A stretch of 64,000 bases of DNA from Ananas comosus (GCF_001540865.1 NC_033622.1:8298119-8362118), one strand, 5' to 3'. Positions 1-12,950 are shown, counted from the stretch's first letter. Notes: generated by a model from the sequence alone, not told the origin. Translations and numbers: made by a program.

Positions 1-845
1 GGAAAAGCCAAACGGAGAAACTGTCAATTTATCGAACACATGACGGGCACTGATGCAAACCACAGTTCGGGACACAGTTACCTGAAATTAAAAGGAGCAT
101 GGACCAGCACCGACGTTAAAAGGGGTTGCACTCACCAACGGAGGGTTGCCGGAGGCTCCGGATTGCCGGAATGGCGAGTCGGCCAAGATCAAGGCCTAGA
201 AATCAAGTCACTGGCAGCAGCAGGGACACATGCGCTATTGGAAGCTTGCTGGCAAGGATAGGGGATAGGGAGAGGTTGTCCTGGAGGTGGGGGTGCCAGG
301 GCTCACCTTTGTCGGCACCAACGACGGCGACAGCAACTGAGGAAGTGAGCTCGACTCGAGGGGCCAAAACTGCAGCACCAACAACAACAATTCAGCCACG
401 TGAGGGAGGGGTTGCATGAGGGTCCAGGGAGGATTGAGGGAGGAGGTGGAGACAATTGGCCGGCCGGGAAGGAGCTATGGCCGGCCATGGCAGCGCACGA
501 GGGCTGCGGCCGCGGACACAGGAGCAGCGGCCCAGATTTGATCGCGCACTGCCGTGCGCGGGGGTGGCGCGGCTGGGAAGGGTGGCCGCACAGGAAGGGT
601 GCTCGGCCTCGGTCCGGCGGCGGTGATGCCGGAGGTGGCGGCGTCGACTGTGGCAGCGCCGGCGTCAACCCGAGGGAGGGGAAATCCACTCTACGTATAT
701 ATATGCATATGTAGAGTGAGAGATAGAGGACTTCCCGTCAACCGGAGCTTCGCTGGAGAGTCACGCTGACGGCTGAGCACATGGGTGGCGGCGGCTGCAC
801 AGGGAAAGGGGAGGGTGGTGTATGGTTAGGGCTAGGGATAGATTA
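1..845. other. GC-rich segment, no gene recognised
   Basis: This stretch is GC-rich and rich in GGCCGG and GGAGG runs. Several overlapping open frames up to about 128 codons exist on both strands, but they are low-complexity (Pro, Gly, Ser, Arg) and none shows a domain I recognise. A TA-rich stretch with a small palindrome sits near 694-712. It may be the inside of an LTR or of a gene-capturing DNA element like the one at 8567-14498, but nothing decides it. Confidence 0.4.
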
Positions 846-849
846 ACTA

Positions 850-1032
850 TATATATATATNCGAAAAAAACTAAAATTTTATTCCTAAGAACTTCATTTA
901 CCTTAGATCATATTTAACGGTGTGGATCGATAATTTGAACACCCTAAAATCGAAACAAGACTATAGTACCGAAGCTCCGATACTATAGATAGTTTAGTAG
1001 CCTAATCCTATATATATATATATATATATAAT
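850..1032. repeat. Truncated MITE half between TA tracts, cut by a single-N join
   Basis: Positions 862-1008, followed by a TA run at about 1012-1030, carry the end of the same MITE family found at 59867-60290. Read on the minus strand it gives GGCTACTAAACTATCTATAG followed by a short palindrome around CGGAGCTTCGG. The other half is missing because a single N at 861 interrupts the preceding TA run. The N looks like a contig join inside a microsatellite. Confidence 0.5.
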
Positions 1033-1035
1033 CCC

Positions 1036-1810
1036 TAATGTAACAATTGCGGCTAGCCCCACTTTACACATGATCTCCAAGGTGCAGCCTAATTTGCACA
1101 TAAGTCCCCCTCCTCGATAAGAATCTCGCCATTTAATATGCTAAAAGTCTTACATTTGCAAAGTAGTCCCCCAAACGGAAATCATCTCTTTAGGAACAAC
1201 TGCGTGCCAAATTTCACAGAAATCTCAGAATTTCGTAAAAATTGAACCTACGTGATCCACTCTCAGTCTAGTTTCACATGAGTCCATCCACTCACAGAAA
1301 TTTCTGAAATTCTCATATGAAATAATAACTCCTTCGCATGTGGCCCCTTTTTCGCCAATTGCAAAAATTGCAATTTACATCCCTCCTATTCGCAATTCCA
1401 AACCCAAAACTTGCCTATAGGTGTGTTAAGCTCATAGTTCATCTAAAAAATGGTGCAATTTGACACATGGAATGTCGCGCTTTTCACAAAATTACTCCAA
1501 TCCGGTGAATTTGCACTTATGCAAATTCATCCCCAAAATATCACCAAATCACGCCAAATTGCATCGGGGTCCATTACCGGATTTACTATACTGGCGGACC
1601 GTGAAGGTGACACTTTTCGTTTCATCGAAAACCGCATCAGATTGCAAAATACCATGGATATTACACCAGCGAATTATTATTGCTAGTGGGTCGAGTTTTA
1701 CATTGGTTCCATATAAAACTGTGGAAATAATTTTTGGTGTAAAGTAGTTTTTGGTGGAAAAAGAGTTTTATGCTCTTCAGTGTTTGGTTTGTAGGAAAAG
1801 AAAATGACTT
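1036..1810. other. Non-genic segment
   Basis: No convincing gene is seen. The longest open frames (78 and 95 codons near 1450-1747) overlap each other in two frames and have no recognisable domain. The text looks like old intergenic repeat. Confidence 0.5.
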
Positions 1811-1816
1811 TTCCAT

Positions 1817-2316
1817 GGTGCTTGTTTGGATAGTAGGAAATTGAAATGGAAAATTGTATAATTTGTTTTATTGTACTGAGTGCACTTACGCACGACAGTA
1901 CTACACTTCAATCATTTTCTCATATTTTTAATTTAATTGTCAAAATTTTAAATATAAAAACAACTATGAAATATCCAATGGTATATACTAAAATATAGTA
2001 GAAGATTGATGATATATAAAATGAACCTGGTGTTTGTAACATTCCCATTATTATAAAGAGTCAAATTGAAGTGCCGGTCCATACATTCATTTCTTGCTGT
2101 GGACCACATCAATCGTGCACCATGTGCGCTGCGTATGTTTCCAGGTCAAGTTTTCGTTTCCCACTCGAAACTGGCGGAAAACGAAAATTCAATTTTTCGG
2201 CAAATCTGTGAAAGCATTTTACAGAAAAAATACTTATACGAGTACACAAACAAGTGAAAAAAAAAAATTCTAGCCAAAAATAATTTTGGGTAGTTTTTAC
2301 GCCAAACCAAGCACCC
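1817..2316. mobile_element. Possible hAT-like MITE
   Basis: The left end reads GGTGCTTGTTTGG (1817-1829) and the right end reads CCAAACCAAGCACC (2302-2315), which are inverse complements apart from one or two bases. The roughly 500 bp between them is AT-rich without coding capacity. Ends of the form GGTGYTTGGTTTGG are common in plant hAT-type non-autonomous elements. I could not find a clean 8-bp target duplication, so the class is an inference. Confidence 0.4.
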
Positions 2317-2329
2317 CCATAATGTTAAA

Positions 2330-5080
2330 AAACATAGTGGCTATATTTGTTCTATGTTAGCAGATGCTTAGAAAATCAGAACTCTTCTGACAGTAAGATG
2401 CTTATCTGATAGCAAGGAGTGATGGTGATATCACTAGAATCTATGTTGTTGATCAAGTCTTAGCAGATGGCATTTTTTAGAGCTCAAAGAACTTTGTAGT
2501 TTTAAAAGGCTAGAGCTTTATTATGCTTCCTACCTCATGGATATGGGAGTTCTGTCTGCAAATAAGTGTTTGTTTTTTAATGTTTCTTGGAAGATTGAGT
2601 ATGCTTGCCCAAATTCTACTTAGAAGTAGCAATGTTGTTTGTGGCTCGGCATATATGATGCAGAACGGATCATCTTTTTAATAGGTCCTCTGATTTGAAG
2701 ATAAGAAAAGGAGTCATCTCTTCCCCTTGAAAGGAAGTCATAATGATTACCTCGGTCTTGGGGTTCATTGATTAATGTCAAGTGATAGATAGCTTGTACA
2801 GTTGATCCAAAATATCCGCAATTTCATGTACTCTATATCCCTCAAAATCTTTCACAAGATTTTTTCTATTTTATATCCTTTGCTATCAAGATCACCCAAT
2901 GGTCTTCAAGTTAGCTATGTGATCATGAGGGAGGGACCAGCGTGTTTGTTCAGTTGATATTCGTTGTTTCGGTTGATATTAACCTAGAAAATTGAATAAA
3001 ATCATACCGAATTTAGGTTCCTTTTTTCTGCAGTAGTATTTGCCATAGATTTGTCTTTGGCAAGGTAATACCGAGACTAACTGAGGCCTGTGGAAAGACC
3101 TTATCCAAGTTAATTTTTTGGGGGCTATGGTCAATCAGTTGTGGGGTGACCTGTCAAAGTTGTGCTTGTATCTTTCGTACTTTTGAGTTGAATTATGGCC
3201 TAAACACCCAAATTTGTCACCTACCTCAAACTAAGTTATCTTGTAAGTATCAGCAAATAATGTAATTACTTTCGTCAATATATTGAATTCAACTTCTGTA
3301 GAGCTGGAAACTATAGTTTCTGCTAGTAGATATTGGACTTTCATGACGATTTGTCCATTTGCTGATATGAAGCCCTGCCGTGTCTTCATCTTCGTCATTA
3401 CTTGTTCATGCCTAGCAATTTTTCTTGTTCCAACATGTAAATTTGCTAAATTATTTGATTTTTTACGGCTTTGGTCTGAGGGACTATATGGAGGGACTAT
3501 ATGGAGAGAGCTGTAGATCAACCTGCATTGCAAAGATGCAGTACAAGTAAAACTCCATACCAAAGTTGTAGTATATGCCGTAACACTTGATTATAGGGAA
3601 TGAAATAATGAATTTTTGTCAAATACAGAGTTTTGAGTAAAAGAATACAAATTTGGTCGGAAGACTAAATTGCTTCATTTCATTAGACCTGGCAATTATA
3701 ACAGATTTGGTCAAGTAAATCTACGTCAATTGTTTGGGTTGGATTTTATGAGTTAGGTCCAATTGGTTTTAGAAAGCTTGCTGTTATGGTTATTAAGTCA
3801 GTGAGTTAAACACATACTTCACGGTATAAATTCTCCTCATTAATTCAGCACATAGACTTCGTACCCTCTTAATTCAATGGATGGAACTTGAATAGTGTAA
3901 ATAGTGAATAGAGAATGTGCTTTTTCCCTTGTCATTTACTGTAAATTATTCACTAATTTTTTTTTTCGGAAGAGAGAATTTCTAGGGGTTTCAATTGCCT
4001 TTCACATGTCTGAGGTGAAATTATTCCCGTCTTTCTTTGCACCTTTTAATTTTATTTAAATGCTGCAGTAAGAGAATTTCAAAATCATCAGATGAGAAAA
4101 TGCATGCTGCTCCAATTTAAGAACTATTTATTAATTCTAATAGTTGATACTGTTGGTGTGCTTGGGCAGGACCAGCCGATTTGGTTGATGATGTAACAGG
4201 CGGTTTGAAACTTTTATAGTCTCTGCTGATTCAATTCTATTTATAAGGTCAAAGGAATCTTCAGTTTCTGCTAATTATTTCAACCGTTCAGAATGCTGTG
4301 GCCGGAAAGGAGATCCCTCTTCGCTGTCGGCGCCTTCTGACTTGATCAGATGGTGTGAATCTGCAAAAACACCTGCTCCTAATCTTCCGCCCTCGCGTGC
4401 TTTGTCTGAGTATATCCGTTGTGTGGATTTAATTCAAACTGAACTCGGAGCGCCTTCCATATTATTCAATTCTCTTAATGGGATATTAATGAAACAAATT
4501 GATCTTTTTTTCCTATCTCTCTTTCACGCTGACATTTCTGAAGGAAAGAGATGTTCGATAGTTTGTGACGGAACTGAAAATTGTATGTAGATCACAAAGT
4601 TTTATGTTAGGACTAGTGAACGTGCACAGTAAGGGAATGCTATATGCACAAGTGTACTCGAGTTCATGTGCGAGCGTGTGCTCATGCTCGCACCTGCGTG
4701 TGCGCATTGAATATCCCAACACTTGGCGCGAAGACGAGGAGATTGTAGGTAAAATATGTTGCTCTATTAAATTATGGATAATAAGATCTTTGAAGATGTA
4801 GAAATTAAATTCTTTAGTTACAATCATGTTAGAATAGTTTTATAGCGAGTAAGTTATTTTGACGTCCGAACAGGACCTTAGTCTCTTTACTTATTCGCTC
4901 GAAACTCTTCAAACTATTTTGAGGCTTTTGCCGGTGAAGTAGGCATGCATCCGCAAACTCAGAGCATTTTCCTTATGAAATCTTTCAGGTAGTTTAGTGC
5001 TCAGTTGCTTTTGAAGCATAGTCTTTATTGAGAGACATAGTAATGGCCATTATTCATACATACGTGCTTTCTTAGTTCAC
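2330..5080. other. AT-rich intergenic DNA, no gene seen
   Basis: About 2.7 kb without a supported gene. The frames at 3231-3563, 4342-4590 and 4513-4827 overlap on opposite strands and show no domain. There is a minor hairpin, GTGCGAGC...GCTCGCAC, near 4667-4691. AATAAA on the minus strand (5024-5029) may serve the EF-hand gene to its right. Confidence 0.5.
5024..5029 (-). terminator. Candidate polyadenylation signal of the EF-hand gene
   Basis: The forward sequence TTTATT reads AATAAA on the minus strand, about 160 nt downstream of the stop codon at 5189. It is a plausible near-upstream polyadenylation element, but one 6-mer in AT-rich DNA is weak evidence. Confidence 0.3.
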
Positions 5081-5102
5081 ACACTTGCCATTTTTTCAAT
5101 AC

Positions 5103-5122
5103 ATATATATATATATATATAT
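5103..5122. repeat. (AT)n microsatellite
   Basis: A run of about ten AT dinucleotides lies in the presumed 3' untranslated region of the EF-hand gene. It could serve as a polymorphic marker. Confidence 0.9.
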
Positions 5123-5188
5123 CGCACTGCATGCAAGCTTTCACTTACTATATATGTACTCTTTTCATGCTAGTAGTAAATTAGTTAG

Positions 5189-5692
5189 TTATATCAATGC
5201 AGCCACCACCTTAATATCATCGAGGGTAATGGCTCCATCCCCGTCCCCATCCAAGCAAGCAATGATATCCATGCACTCGTCTATGCTCACCCCCGCCATG
5301 CGGCTCATCACGTTCGCGATCTCCTCCGCTGCCACCGCTCCGTCCTCATCGCACCGACTGACCACCACTGGGGCACCCGCCGCAGCCTCCAGCAGGCTGC
5401 CGAGCTCCCCGAAGTCGTGTTCGGCCCCCACGTTCGCCTCCAGAAACTCCTCCACGCTCAGCATGCCGTCCCGGTCCGTATCCCAGTGCCTCATCATCTC
5501 CTTCGCCTCTCTCTCGCCCTTCTCGCAGCCGAGGGATGCCATGATCCCTCGAAGCTCGTCGACGGTGATTTGCCCGTCGCTGTCGGAGTCGAAGGCGCGG
5601 AATGCTTCTACGAGGCTGTTGATGTAGCTTAGAGCCTCGAGGTCCAAGGACAGACAACTTTGATCTGAAGGGTTTTGAGCGGAAGCCATCAT
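5189..5692 (-). CDS. Calmodulin-like EF-hand calcium-binding protein (CML family)
   Basis: This intronless frame encodes 167 residues. The first in-frame ATG is at 5692; a codon upstream at 5695 is TTG and is not a sensible start. Four EF-hand loops are visible. Loop 1 (about residues 35-46) has D-D-D at positions 1, 3, 5 and E at 12. Loop 2 (71-82) is DTDRDGMLSVEE. Loop 3 (113-124) is degenerate, with Arg where the first Asp should be. Loop 4 (148-159) is DGDGDGAITLDD, with Asp at position 12. By family knowledge such proteins sense cytosolic Ca2+ and bind target helices; no signal peptide or membrane segment is seen. The pattern suggests three Ca2+ sites. The coding region is GC-rich against AT-rich flanks, as in many monocot genes. 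It is the only convincing host gene here. The exact CML subgroup cannot be assigned from sequence alone. Confidence 0.9.
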   Translation of the reverse strand: MMASAQNPSDQSCLSLDLEALSYINSLVEAFRAFDSDSDGQITVDELRGIMASLGCEKGEREAKEMMRHWDTDRDGMLSVEEFLEANVGAEHDFGELGSLLEAAAGAPVVVSRCDEDGAVAAEEIANVMSRMAGVSIDECMDIIACLDGDGDGAITLDDIKVVAALI

Positions 5693-5770
5693 CAATTTAA
5701 TTGACCAGCTGCAGGGGGGGGGTACTAGTGCTTTGTTGGCCTGGCCAATCTCGGTAACTCGTGCTTGCCC

Positions 5771-5777
5771 TTATATA
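5771..5777 (-). promoter_or_regulatory. TATA box of the EF-hand gene
   Basis: The minus strand reads CCCCTATATAAGGGC, with the TATATAA core about 80 nt upstream of the ATG at 5692. That predicts a transcription start near 5740 and a 5' leader of roughly 45-50 nt. A 13-bp direct repeat, CCAGCTGCAGGGG, brackets it at 5705-5717 and 5808-5820. Confidence 0.65.
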
Positions 5778-5965
5778 GGGGTAGAAGTTTGTTTAGTGGA
5801 CAGCCGGCCAGCTGCAGGGGTATGATTTAAAAATTAAAGAGTTTTTCAAATCATAGAAAGAATGGTTACTAAGTTTTAAATAGAGACAAATTAATATATT
5901 ACAATGGATCAGAACTTCTCAACAATTAATGCGTCATTAATTAGAGAGCTCCCAACTAAATTATT

Positions 5966-5969
<4 letters not shown>

Positions 5970-6002
<33 letters not shown>
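5970..6002. repeat. (TA)n microsatellite
   Basis: An uninterrupted TA run of about 33 bp upstream of the EF-hand gene. Confidence 0.95.
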
Positions 6003-6004
<2 letters not shown>

Positions 6005-8566
6005 AAAAATAAAAGCCTAGAAGCGCGCACCTAGAGTTTTTCAGACTCGTAATTTATTATCTAGACTCTAGGCTACGAAATTTACCTTCTGCATAGTAAT
6101 TAATTTCATTGCTGTCCACCACAAAACCTTAATTTGTTTCTGTCAAAGCGACGTGAGGTCTGTTACTCATATATATGACTGACTGTATGTTGTGCATGGG
6201 TCATATTTTAAGTGAAATAGTTAGCTCGGACTATCGTGTGCGCGCGCGACTAGATCGAATGATTAAGTTTTTTATCGGTATTTAGATGGATTGAAAGAAA
6301 TAAGAGTTTTGTCAGAGATTGCAGTACTATAATTATGTCCATGCGTTAAATTTTAGTACTCAAGTTTAAGTCGATGTGAACTTCAGTAATTGAAGTTCAG
6401 ATGGTTGCGGAGTACTGTTCCTTCTTAAATCTATGTAAATGTATGGGAGAAATAGTTGCTTGCACCGTGTTCTATATATGTACTGCGAGAAAACCCAAAA
6501 GCCTTACCGTGTAATGATGTAAACCCTTATTAAGTATTATTTGTAACCTTTAAATAGTTTAAAGTGGTAAATAATTATTTTCTAAAAAGCTACAACCTCG
6601 GTATCAAGTGGTCACAAAATTCAACTATGTCAGCGAATTCTATTGTTTCTTACATAAGAAAAAGGTTATTGGAAATTAGGTTTTTCAACAAACTATGGAC
6701 ATTTTAATTTGATGTTTTATATTTAGATTTTATGGCTTGTATTTTGAGTTTTGCTCCAGTAAATGTTGTAATTTCAGCACATGCAATATACCTTTCTGAG
6801 CAATGCTAGGGATATATATACCCTACACCTCACCCATTCAAAAATGGGTTTCTCTCCACCAACCGCATAAGGTGACTAGTGGGCAGCTTTTTACCCTTAG
6901 ATTGGTAGGGAGTAAAAAATGTACACCCATTTTTGGGTGTACATGTAGTATTTTTTTTTTTTTTTTTTTCGAGTGATAAATTGTACTAGTAGTTCCGAAA
7001 CCTTCATACAACTTTATTCTGGTCCTCCAACATACTTTTATATTCGACATTAAAGATCTCAAACTCTTAAAAGAGTTTCAGTTAAGTTCATAGTTATATT
7101 TAATATTAGCAAATGAGTTGTGGCCTACACCTAATGCATTTATACATTCGTGCATACATTTATTGACTCTCTAATCGATCTCATATTACAGTTCTACCAA
7201 TTATTGAGTTAGAATTTTTTCTTTTCTCCAGAAATATGTGATTGATGGAGGACGGAAGAATTCGCAGTGTAACGACATACAGATGAATCATGATCATGCA
7301 TGTAACAATTTTTACACCAAGATCATAAGGACTAAGATTGAAGGTTCAAGGACTAAAAAGAAAATCTATTGAAAGATTATGGTCTTGAATGTTGAATTTA
7401 AAGATTGAGGACCTAGCTGAAGCTTCAGTTAAAGTTCAGGCACTCCAACAGTGAAATTCCCCTTTCAATCTTTCATAGCAACGGGGGAATCTAATTCCTG
7501 CTTGATCATGTAATTTGTGCTCCCGCAATATAAAAGTGGGAGAGGGAGAGGTATCTTGTTCTTCCTTATCCTTTGCTAGTGCACCGCCGTATAGATTCTC
7601 TATAAGCTGATTAGAAGAATTTAAAAAGGTGAGGATGACATACGGACGGGGCACTGCTGCCATCTGGGAAATAACGGTGTACGTACGCATTGGACAGCTT
7701 TCAATGCTTCTCGGCGCGACGACTAATTTGTTATGTACCAGAGTTTACCTGACGAATTTTTTTTATTTCTAGCTTTTGTGTATTTTTTTGGCAATAACTT
7801 AAAAAACGAATCGAACGGATCGGTTTGACTGTAATTCAGTTTACAAAATAGTTCGATTTAATCTTTTTAAGTCAGATAAGTGAAACTATAGTCTTGAACC
7901 GTTTGAATTGGCATTCAATGTTTTAAACCAGCGGACTAGCTTGGTTTCAACCTAATCGGCCAAATTTTCTTAATGAAGTCATATTAAAATTCAATGGCTT
8001 AAAATCAATTCGACTGATTCTTTTTATATTAGATAAATTAATCTTTTAAACAATAATATTTAAAAATTTATATCTACTTTATTTAGTCTAGATATTAATA
8101 TTTAATGATGAAGTATGTTACAAGAGTAATAATATACTTATATTTTTTTATATACTAAAATTTAGAATAATTAAATATATATATTTATGATGATATATTA
8201 ATGTCACTGGTTCAACTAATGATTTACTCACTGGTTGAATTAGCGACTATGATTTGATAATATTTTTAGATCTCTGTTCATCCGGTTTTTAGAATATTGC
8301 TTTTTTGTAACATGCTTTTATACAGGCTCCATGAACATGGGCAGTATGACCAGCAAATTAAGTGAGTGTCTAATAACTTCACATAACTGCCCTAATATGT
8401 TATGATATTGATGAAATGATTTTGTAAAAGCTTAAGTAATTGTTTTACCAAAGAATATTTATTAAAGAAAACATATAAATACTCAGAATTGATGGGAGAA
8501 TAACACTGAGTCCTTGCGATGCTTGAGATATTTTTGTGTTCTTTCATAGAAGTTAAAGTTTTTTCT
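6003..8566. other. AT-rich intergenic DNA with a small hairpin
   Basis: No gene is supported. Positions 6919-6944 form a hairpin with 10-11 bp arms, ATGTACACCCA and GGGTGTACAT around a T loop, followed by a long T run (about 6951-6969). The neighbourhood 6815-6970 may be a small MITE. The rest is AT-rich with many stops in all frames. Confidence 0.45.
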
Positions 8567-9320
8567 AAGGCCAATGTGTATAAAAAATTCACTAGTTTTG
8601 CGATTTTACAGAAGTGAGCCATTATTTTTAATTTTACAGATTTGAGCTGAATTTTCAAAAAACTGACAAAAATACACTTATTCTCTTTTCTCTCACTTTT
8701 TTTCTTTCGTTCTTTTGTTTTTTTCCCGACCCTCCTTCACTGCTTTCGCGGCCTTCGGCAATGATAACGAGGGCGACGTTGCCTCCTCTTCCTCCGCCTC
8801 TGCCTCCGCCTCCACCGGCACCGGTATCGACATCGATGCCAAAGGAGAAGAACTTAGAGCTGCTTCCGCCTCCACCGGTGTTGACATCAGTGCGGTGCCG
8901 GAGGAGGAGAACCCAAAGTGGGCGCGGGTGAGGGCGGAGCGGACGAAAACGATGAGGTCGTGGCCGAGGAGGTGCTCGCCACTAGTGAGAGTGAGGACGA
9001 AGACGAGCCCATCTCCAAAGAACGAAAAAAAAAAGATGGTAGAAAAAAATAAAAAATAAAAAAATAAAGAAAAAAATATTTCTTCTTGAAAGATCATTAA
9101 ATATCATCATTGTTATAGGAAAGACTAAGAAAATTAGAGAAGGAGGAAGAAGAAGATGAATGTTGCACTGTTAAAATAAAATTACATTATTTCACAAAAA
9201 ATTGGACTGTTTTATAGCTTTATAATAAAAGTTGCACTTTTTTTGACAAAAATTATACTGTTTCAGAAAAAATTGCACTCTACCTTTCATTGTAACCACC
9301 CTCGCCAACGCGAGCCTCTC

Positions 9321-9640
9321 TACCCCGTGCGTTATGTTGGAGCTCGTCCCGGGGAGAGCGGTGATGGCGGCAGCGGCGGTGGCAGTAGAAGCGACGGTGG
9401 TACGGGAGGCGCAGTTGATGGAGATGAGTAGGGATGGAGAGGGAGGGAGAGAAGGGGTCGAGGGAGGACTCAGATTTGGGCACCTTGCAGCCGTTGCGCT
9501 TCCCTTGATGATCTTGTTGAACATGGCACTCGGGGTTGGTGGTGGCGGTTGGCGAATCGCCGCCGCCGCATGGGAGTATGGCGAGCCACATGTAGGGAGG
9601 TGGGTTGTCTCCTAGTTTAGTCACTCTAACACGAAGCGCG
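9321..9640. other. GC-rich core of the inverted-repeat element, possibly a captured gene fragment
   Basis: The core lies between two arms of about 0.7 kb and contrasts sharply with them in base composition. A plus-strand frame (9334-9615, 93 codons) contains GHLAAVALPLMILLNMALG, a membrane-like stretch, but I do not recognise a family. A minus-strand frame covers the same DNA. It could be a captured exon or simply a GC-rich repeat. Confidence 0.35.
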
Positions 9641-10308
9641 GGGTGGAGAGGCTCACGCTGGAGAGAGTTTTCGCCATGGAAGGTAGAGTGTAATTTTCTC
9701 TGAAACAATATAATTTTTGTAGACAAAGTGCAACTTTCGTTTCAAAAAAATGTAAGTACAACATTCATCTTAAACAATATATTTTTTTTTTGTGAAACAG
9801 TGAAACCTTCATCTTCTTCTTCATTCTTCTCTGTTTCTTGGTTTTTTCTGTAAAACAATGATATATAATAGTCTTTCAAGGAGAAATTTTTTTCTTTATT
9901 TTTTTTACTTTTAATTTTTTTTCTACCCTTTTTCTCTCCCCTACTTGGAGATGGGTGTGTATTCATCCTAACTCTCATGGCTGGCAATGTGAGAACTGAG
10001 ATTTTTGCAGTGTAGCTAAACTCTCAGTTTACGATGTTTTTGTGTGTAATTTAATTACATAAACACTCGTCAAGTTTCGGGAGAAAACGAGTAATGGAGA
10101 TTTTACGCGATCTTTACTTTTCACTTAAAGTGAATTGTAACCTAGATTTTCGGAGAGGTCAATGAGTAGGGATGGTTTTTGGTGTGTATTGGACTCCGTT
10201 CATAGTGATCCAATAGCTCGTTCCCGATGGTTCGACTATCTTGGATCCAATGGAACTGACGGAATTGGGTTTTGAGGCACGATTTTCGAGAAAAGGGGGG
10301 TTTATTTG

Positions 10309-10312
<4 letters not shown>

Positions 10313-10364
<52 letters not shown>
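10313..10364. repeat. (AC)n(AT)n compound microsatellite
   Basis: About sixteen AC units are followed directly by about ten AT units, inside solo LTR A. Confidence 0.95.
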
Positions 10365-12950
10365 GTAGGGCTTTTGGAAAATTAGAGTGGATGAGTTTCA
10401 TCGCAAATTGGCGACCAAAGCTGATGAAACAAAATTGTAGATTTAATGCCCCAGTCATGCTGAATGCGCTGGCGCGATCCGATCGGAAATCCGATGGACG
10501 GATTTTTAGGAATCGCGAGATGTTCACTGAGGGGGTCGAAATTGGCAAAACGAAAAATCTGCGAAAAGCCCAATATTTTATGTACTGTTTTGTGTGATTT
10601 CGAAAGTCGAGGTGCTTGTGCACAAGATACATGCGCTGGCAAGGACTCAGCTGAAAATAATTAGCTTTTGGGGGATTTATCTGCAAAAGTGCACATGGTA
10701 TATATGTGGCAGCTAGGGTTTCTATGCATGAAACCCTAGATCTAGCTGACCCAACTCCCCAGCTTTGCCCTAACCGACATCAGCTAGTCCCTGCCCTTGT
10801 CGTGCGCACACCCTAGCCGTCGGTGAGCGTCCCCGGCCGCCGGAAAAGCTTGGTCGGTCTCTCCTCCATCATCTTCTCTACCTAACCACCACTCTCCTCG
10901 GCCTTTTATCTCGGGAAGTCACCCACACGTGTCGGGCCTCCACCCCCGAGCCGAGACCGACCTCCGGCACCGTCCCCGCCGGCCCCCACAATCTGCGTGC
11001 ACCGTCGGCGCCGCCTGGACTCCCTGCGGCCGCCCAGACCTAGAGCAGGCCGAGCCAGGGCCATCCTGGCCTCCACGCGCCACTACCGCCCTTCGTCGGC
11101 TTTGCTCCCTTTGGCCATATTGTGCGGATCTGTGCCGAGCCGGGGTCACCTTGGCCTCTGTGCGCTACCGCCACCGATCGTCGGCCGCGTCGCTCTCCCT
11201 TGGCCTCCGGCGACCGACCGCCGTCGCCCCGGTGCTCCCTCGGCCACCGCCCGGCCGCCGTCGCTCCCGGAACCCGAGCCTAGGCTGCTCGGGCTCGTAC
11301 CGCTCCATCGAGCCACCCGCCGCCTCCCCTCACCGACTAGTGCGTGCCCAGGCCCCCTCTGACCGGCCGTGACCTTCCTCTGCCAGAGCACCCGCCGTCC
11401 GGCCGCCGCCGGTGGTCCCGTGCCCTACCTTGCTCAGGTAAGGCAAATTGCTATGTTCTGCACATCGTTTCGGGTTCCGGTAGCTTTTCCAACGATCCGA
11501 AGACATCCCGACACTCCCGAAAGTGAGCACGATGATCCCTGATCCATGCTGAACATTGTGCTCACCTCCGTTGGGGTCAACAATGCCCCGGTTTGCGTGT
11601 TAAACGCTGTTTAGGCATTTTGCGCACTTTTTCGCTGAAGTTCACGTCGCTCCCGCGCTCGCCACAGTGGCCGGCCGTGCTCCGAAGTGTGAGCACGGCC
11701 TCCAGCACATCGAGACCTGTCAGCGAGTGTCTCGGCCAGGTTTGAAGACCCGCGGTTTGCGCTGTTGGGCCATAAAACCCTCAAAAATCGCATGAAATGA
11801 TGTGATTTTATATAATCGCAGGGGCTTTTATACAAATTTATATTTCATGGTTACTGTTGGCAGTGTGTACGGGCAGCGGGTGACCTCTGGACTGATTGTC
11901 CAAGGCCCCAAGCTTTTTCGAAAATCGGATGTTGATTTCAAGCGTGTTTTTCTGCGAAATCTGCCGACGGAACGCGTTTGCGGTTCGAAATTCTTTTGAC
12001 AGTGCCTCACGGTAAATTGTTTAGTTGCTGAGCCTTATTGGCTGGTCACTCGTGTCATTTCGAGGGTTCGATAACGACGGGTGAGCGATGGTGGGTTTCG
12101 ATGTCGAATTAGACATTTTTGGGAACCCGGATCGTAACGATTATCCGACGATAATCTTTTCGATGTGAGGATGTGTGTTTGCTGCCTGGTCACACAAACA
12201 ATTGTGTTTAGTGGCAGCGGACGACTCGTGACATGAGTCGGTGAGTTCCGGGACAGTTCGTGGGTCCCGGCAGAGTCTCGGTGCAAGTTTCGGGACTTCC
12301 GGCGAGTTACGGCAATCGATTTTGGAAAACTGATTTTCATGGGTTTACTAGTGGGGAATGTGAGTTTGTGTTTCGTATATGTGGGTTGGATACTAACTTG
12401 GTGGACCCTTCGTAGGTCCGGTTGACTTTCTTTCGCAGATGGGAGATCAGTGCTACGTATGTACATGTGGGTAATTCGATCCGAAGTCGGTACAATGGTG
12501 TACGCTCGATGACATCTTCTTACCCTTGTTCTCTTGTTGTTACCTTGCATATATATAGTGTTGAGCCTAGCACCCATATTGTTCCTGTTATGTTCTACTC
12601 GGTTATTTTCATGTCCAGTATCATGAGTAGGAGTAGAGCAGGTTTATGATTTCATGTGAGATCGGTGACCTAGTTGGTCGGTTCTTGTATCTCGTATCTA
12701 TGACCTATTCGGTCGGTTTACTGCATCTGTTATTATGGTCTACTTGGTCGGTTGGACTACTTGGTGACCTACACGCGTCATATACCCTGAGGGGGGGATG
12801 GATTGTCGGCTAGTTGCCGATGTTTGGCTATTGAGTATATTAGCATCGATCGGCACTGCTCGTACGCATTTCACAAACACCAGCGGTCTGATCTACCGCA
12901 AGAGGCTGTCCTCTTCCGAAAAAGTGGTTGGGAGTGCCAGCCCGTGAAAC

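Noticed and set aside
4667..4691. GTGCGAGC...GCTCGCAC hairpin as a regulatory RNA
   Set aside because: Short arms, isolated, no terminator context, and expected by chance in a GTGC-rich stretch.
3231..4827. Candidate small genes (frames at 3231-3563, 4342-4590, 4513-4827)
   Set aside because: Overlapping frames on opposite strands, no domains, no promoter or splice support.
10929..11372. GC-rich open frames of 121-147 codons on the plus strand in solo LTR A
   Set aside because: Two frames are open at once, composition is Arg/Pro/Ser-rich, no domain is seen, and the region sits in the transcribed leader of an LTR. High GC explains the lack of stops.
12035..12577. 180-codon open frame on the minus strand
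   Set aside because: It lies inside solo LTR A, antisense to the LTR, with no recognisable domain.
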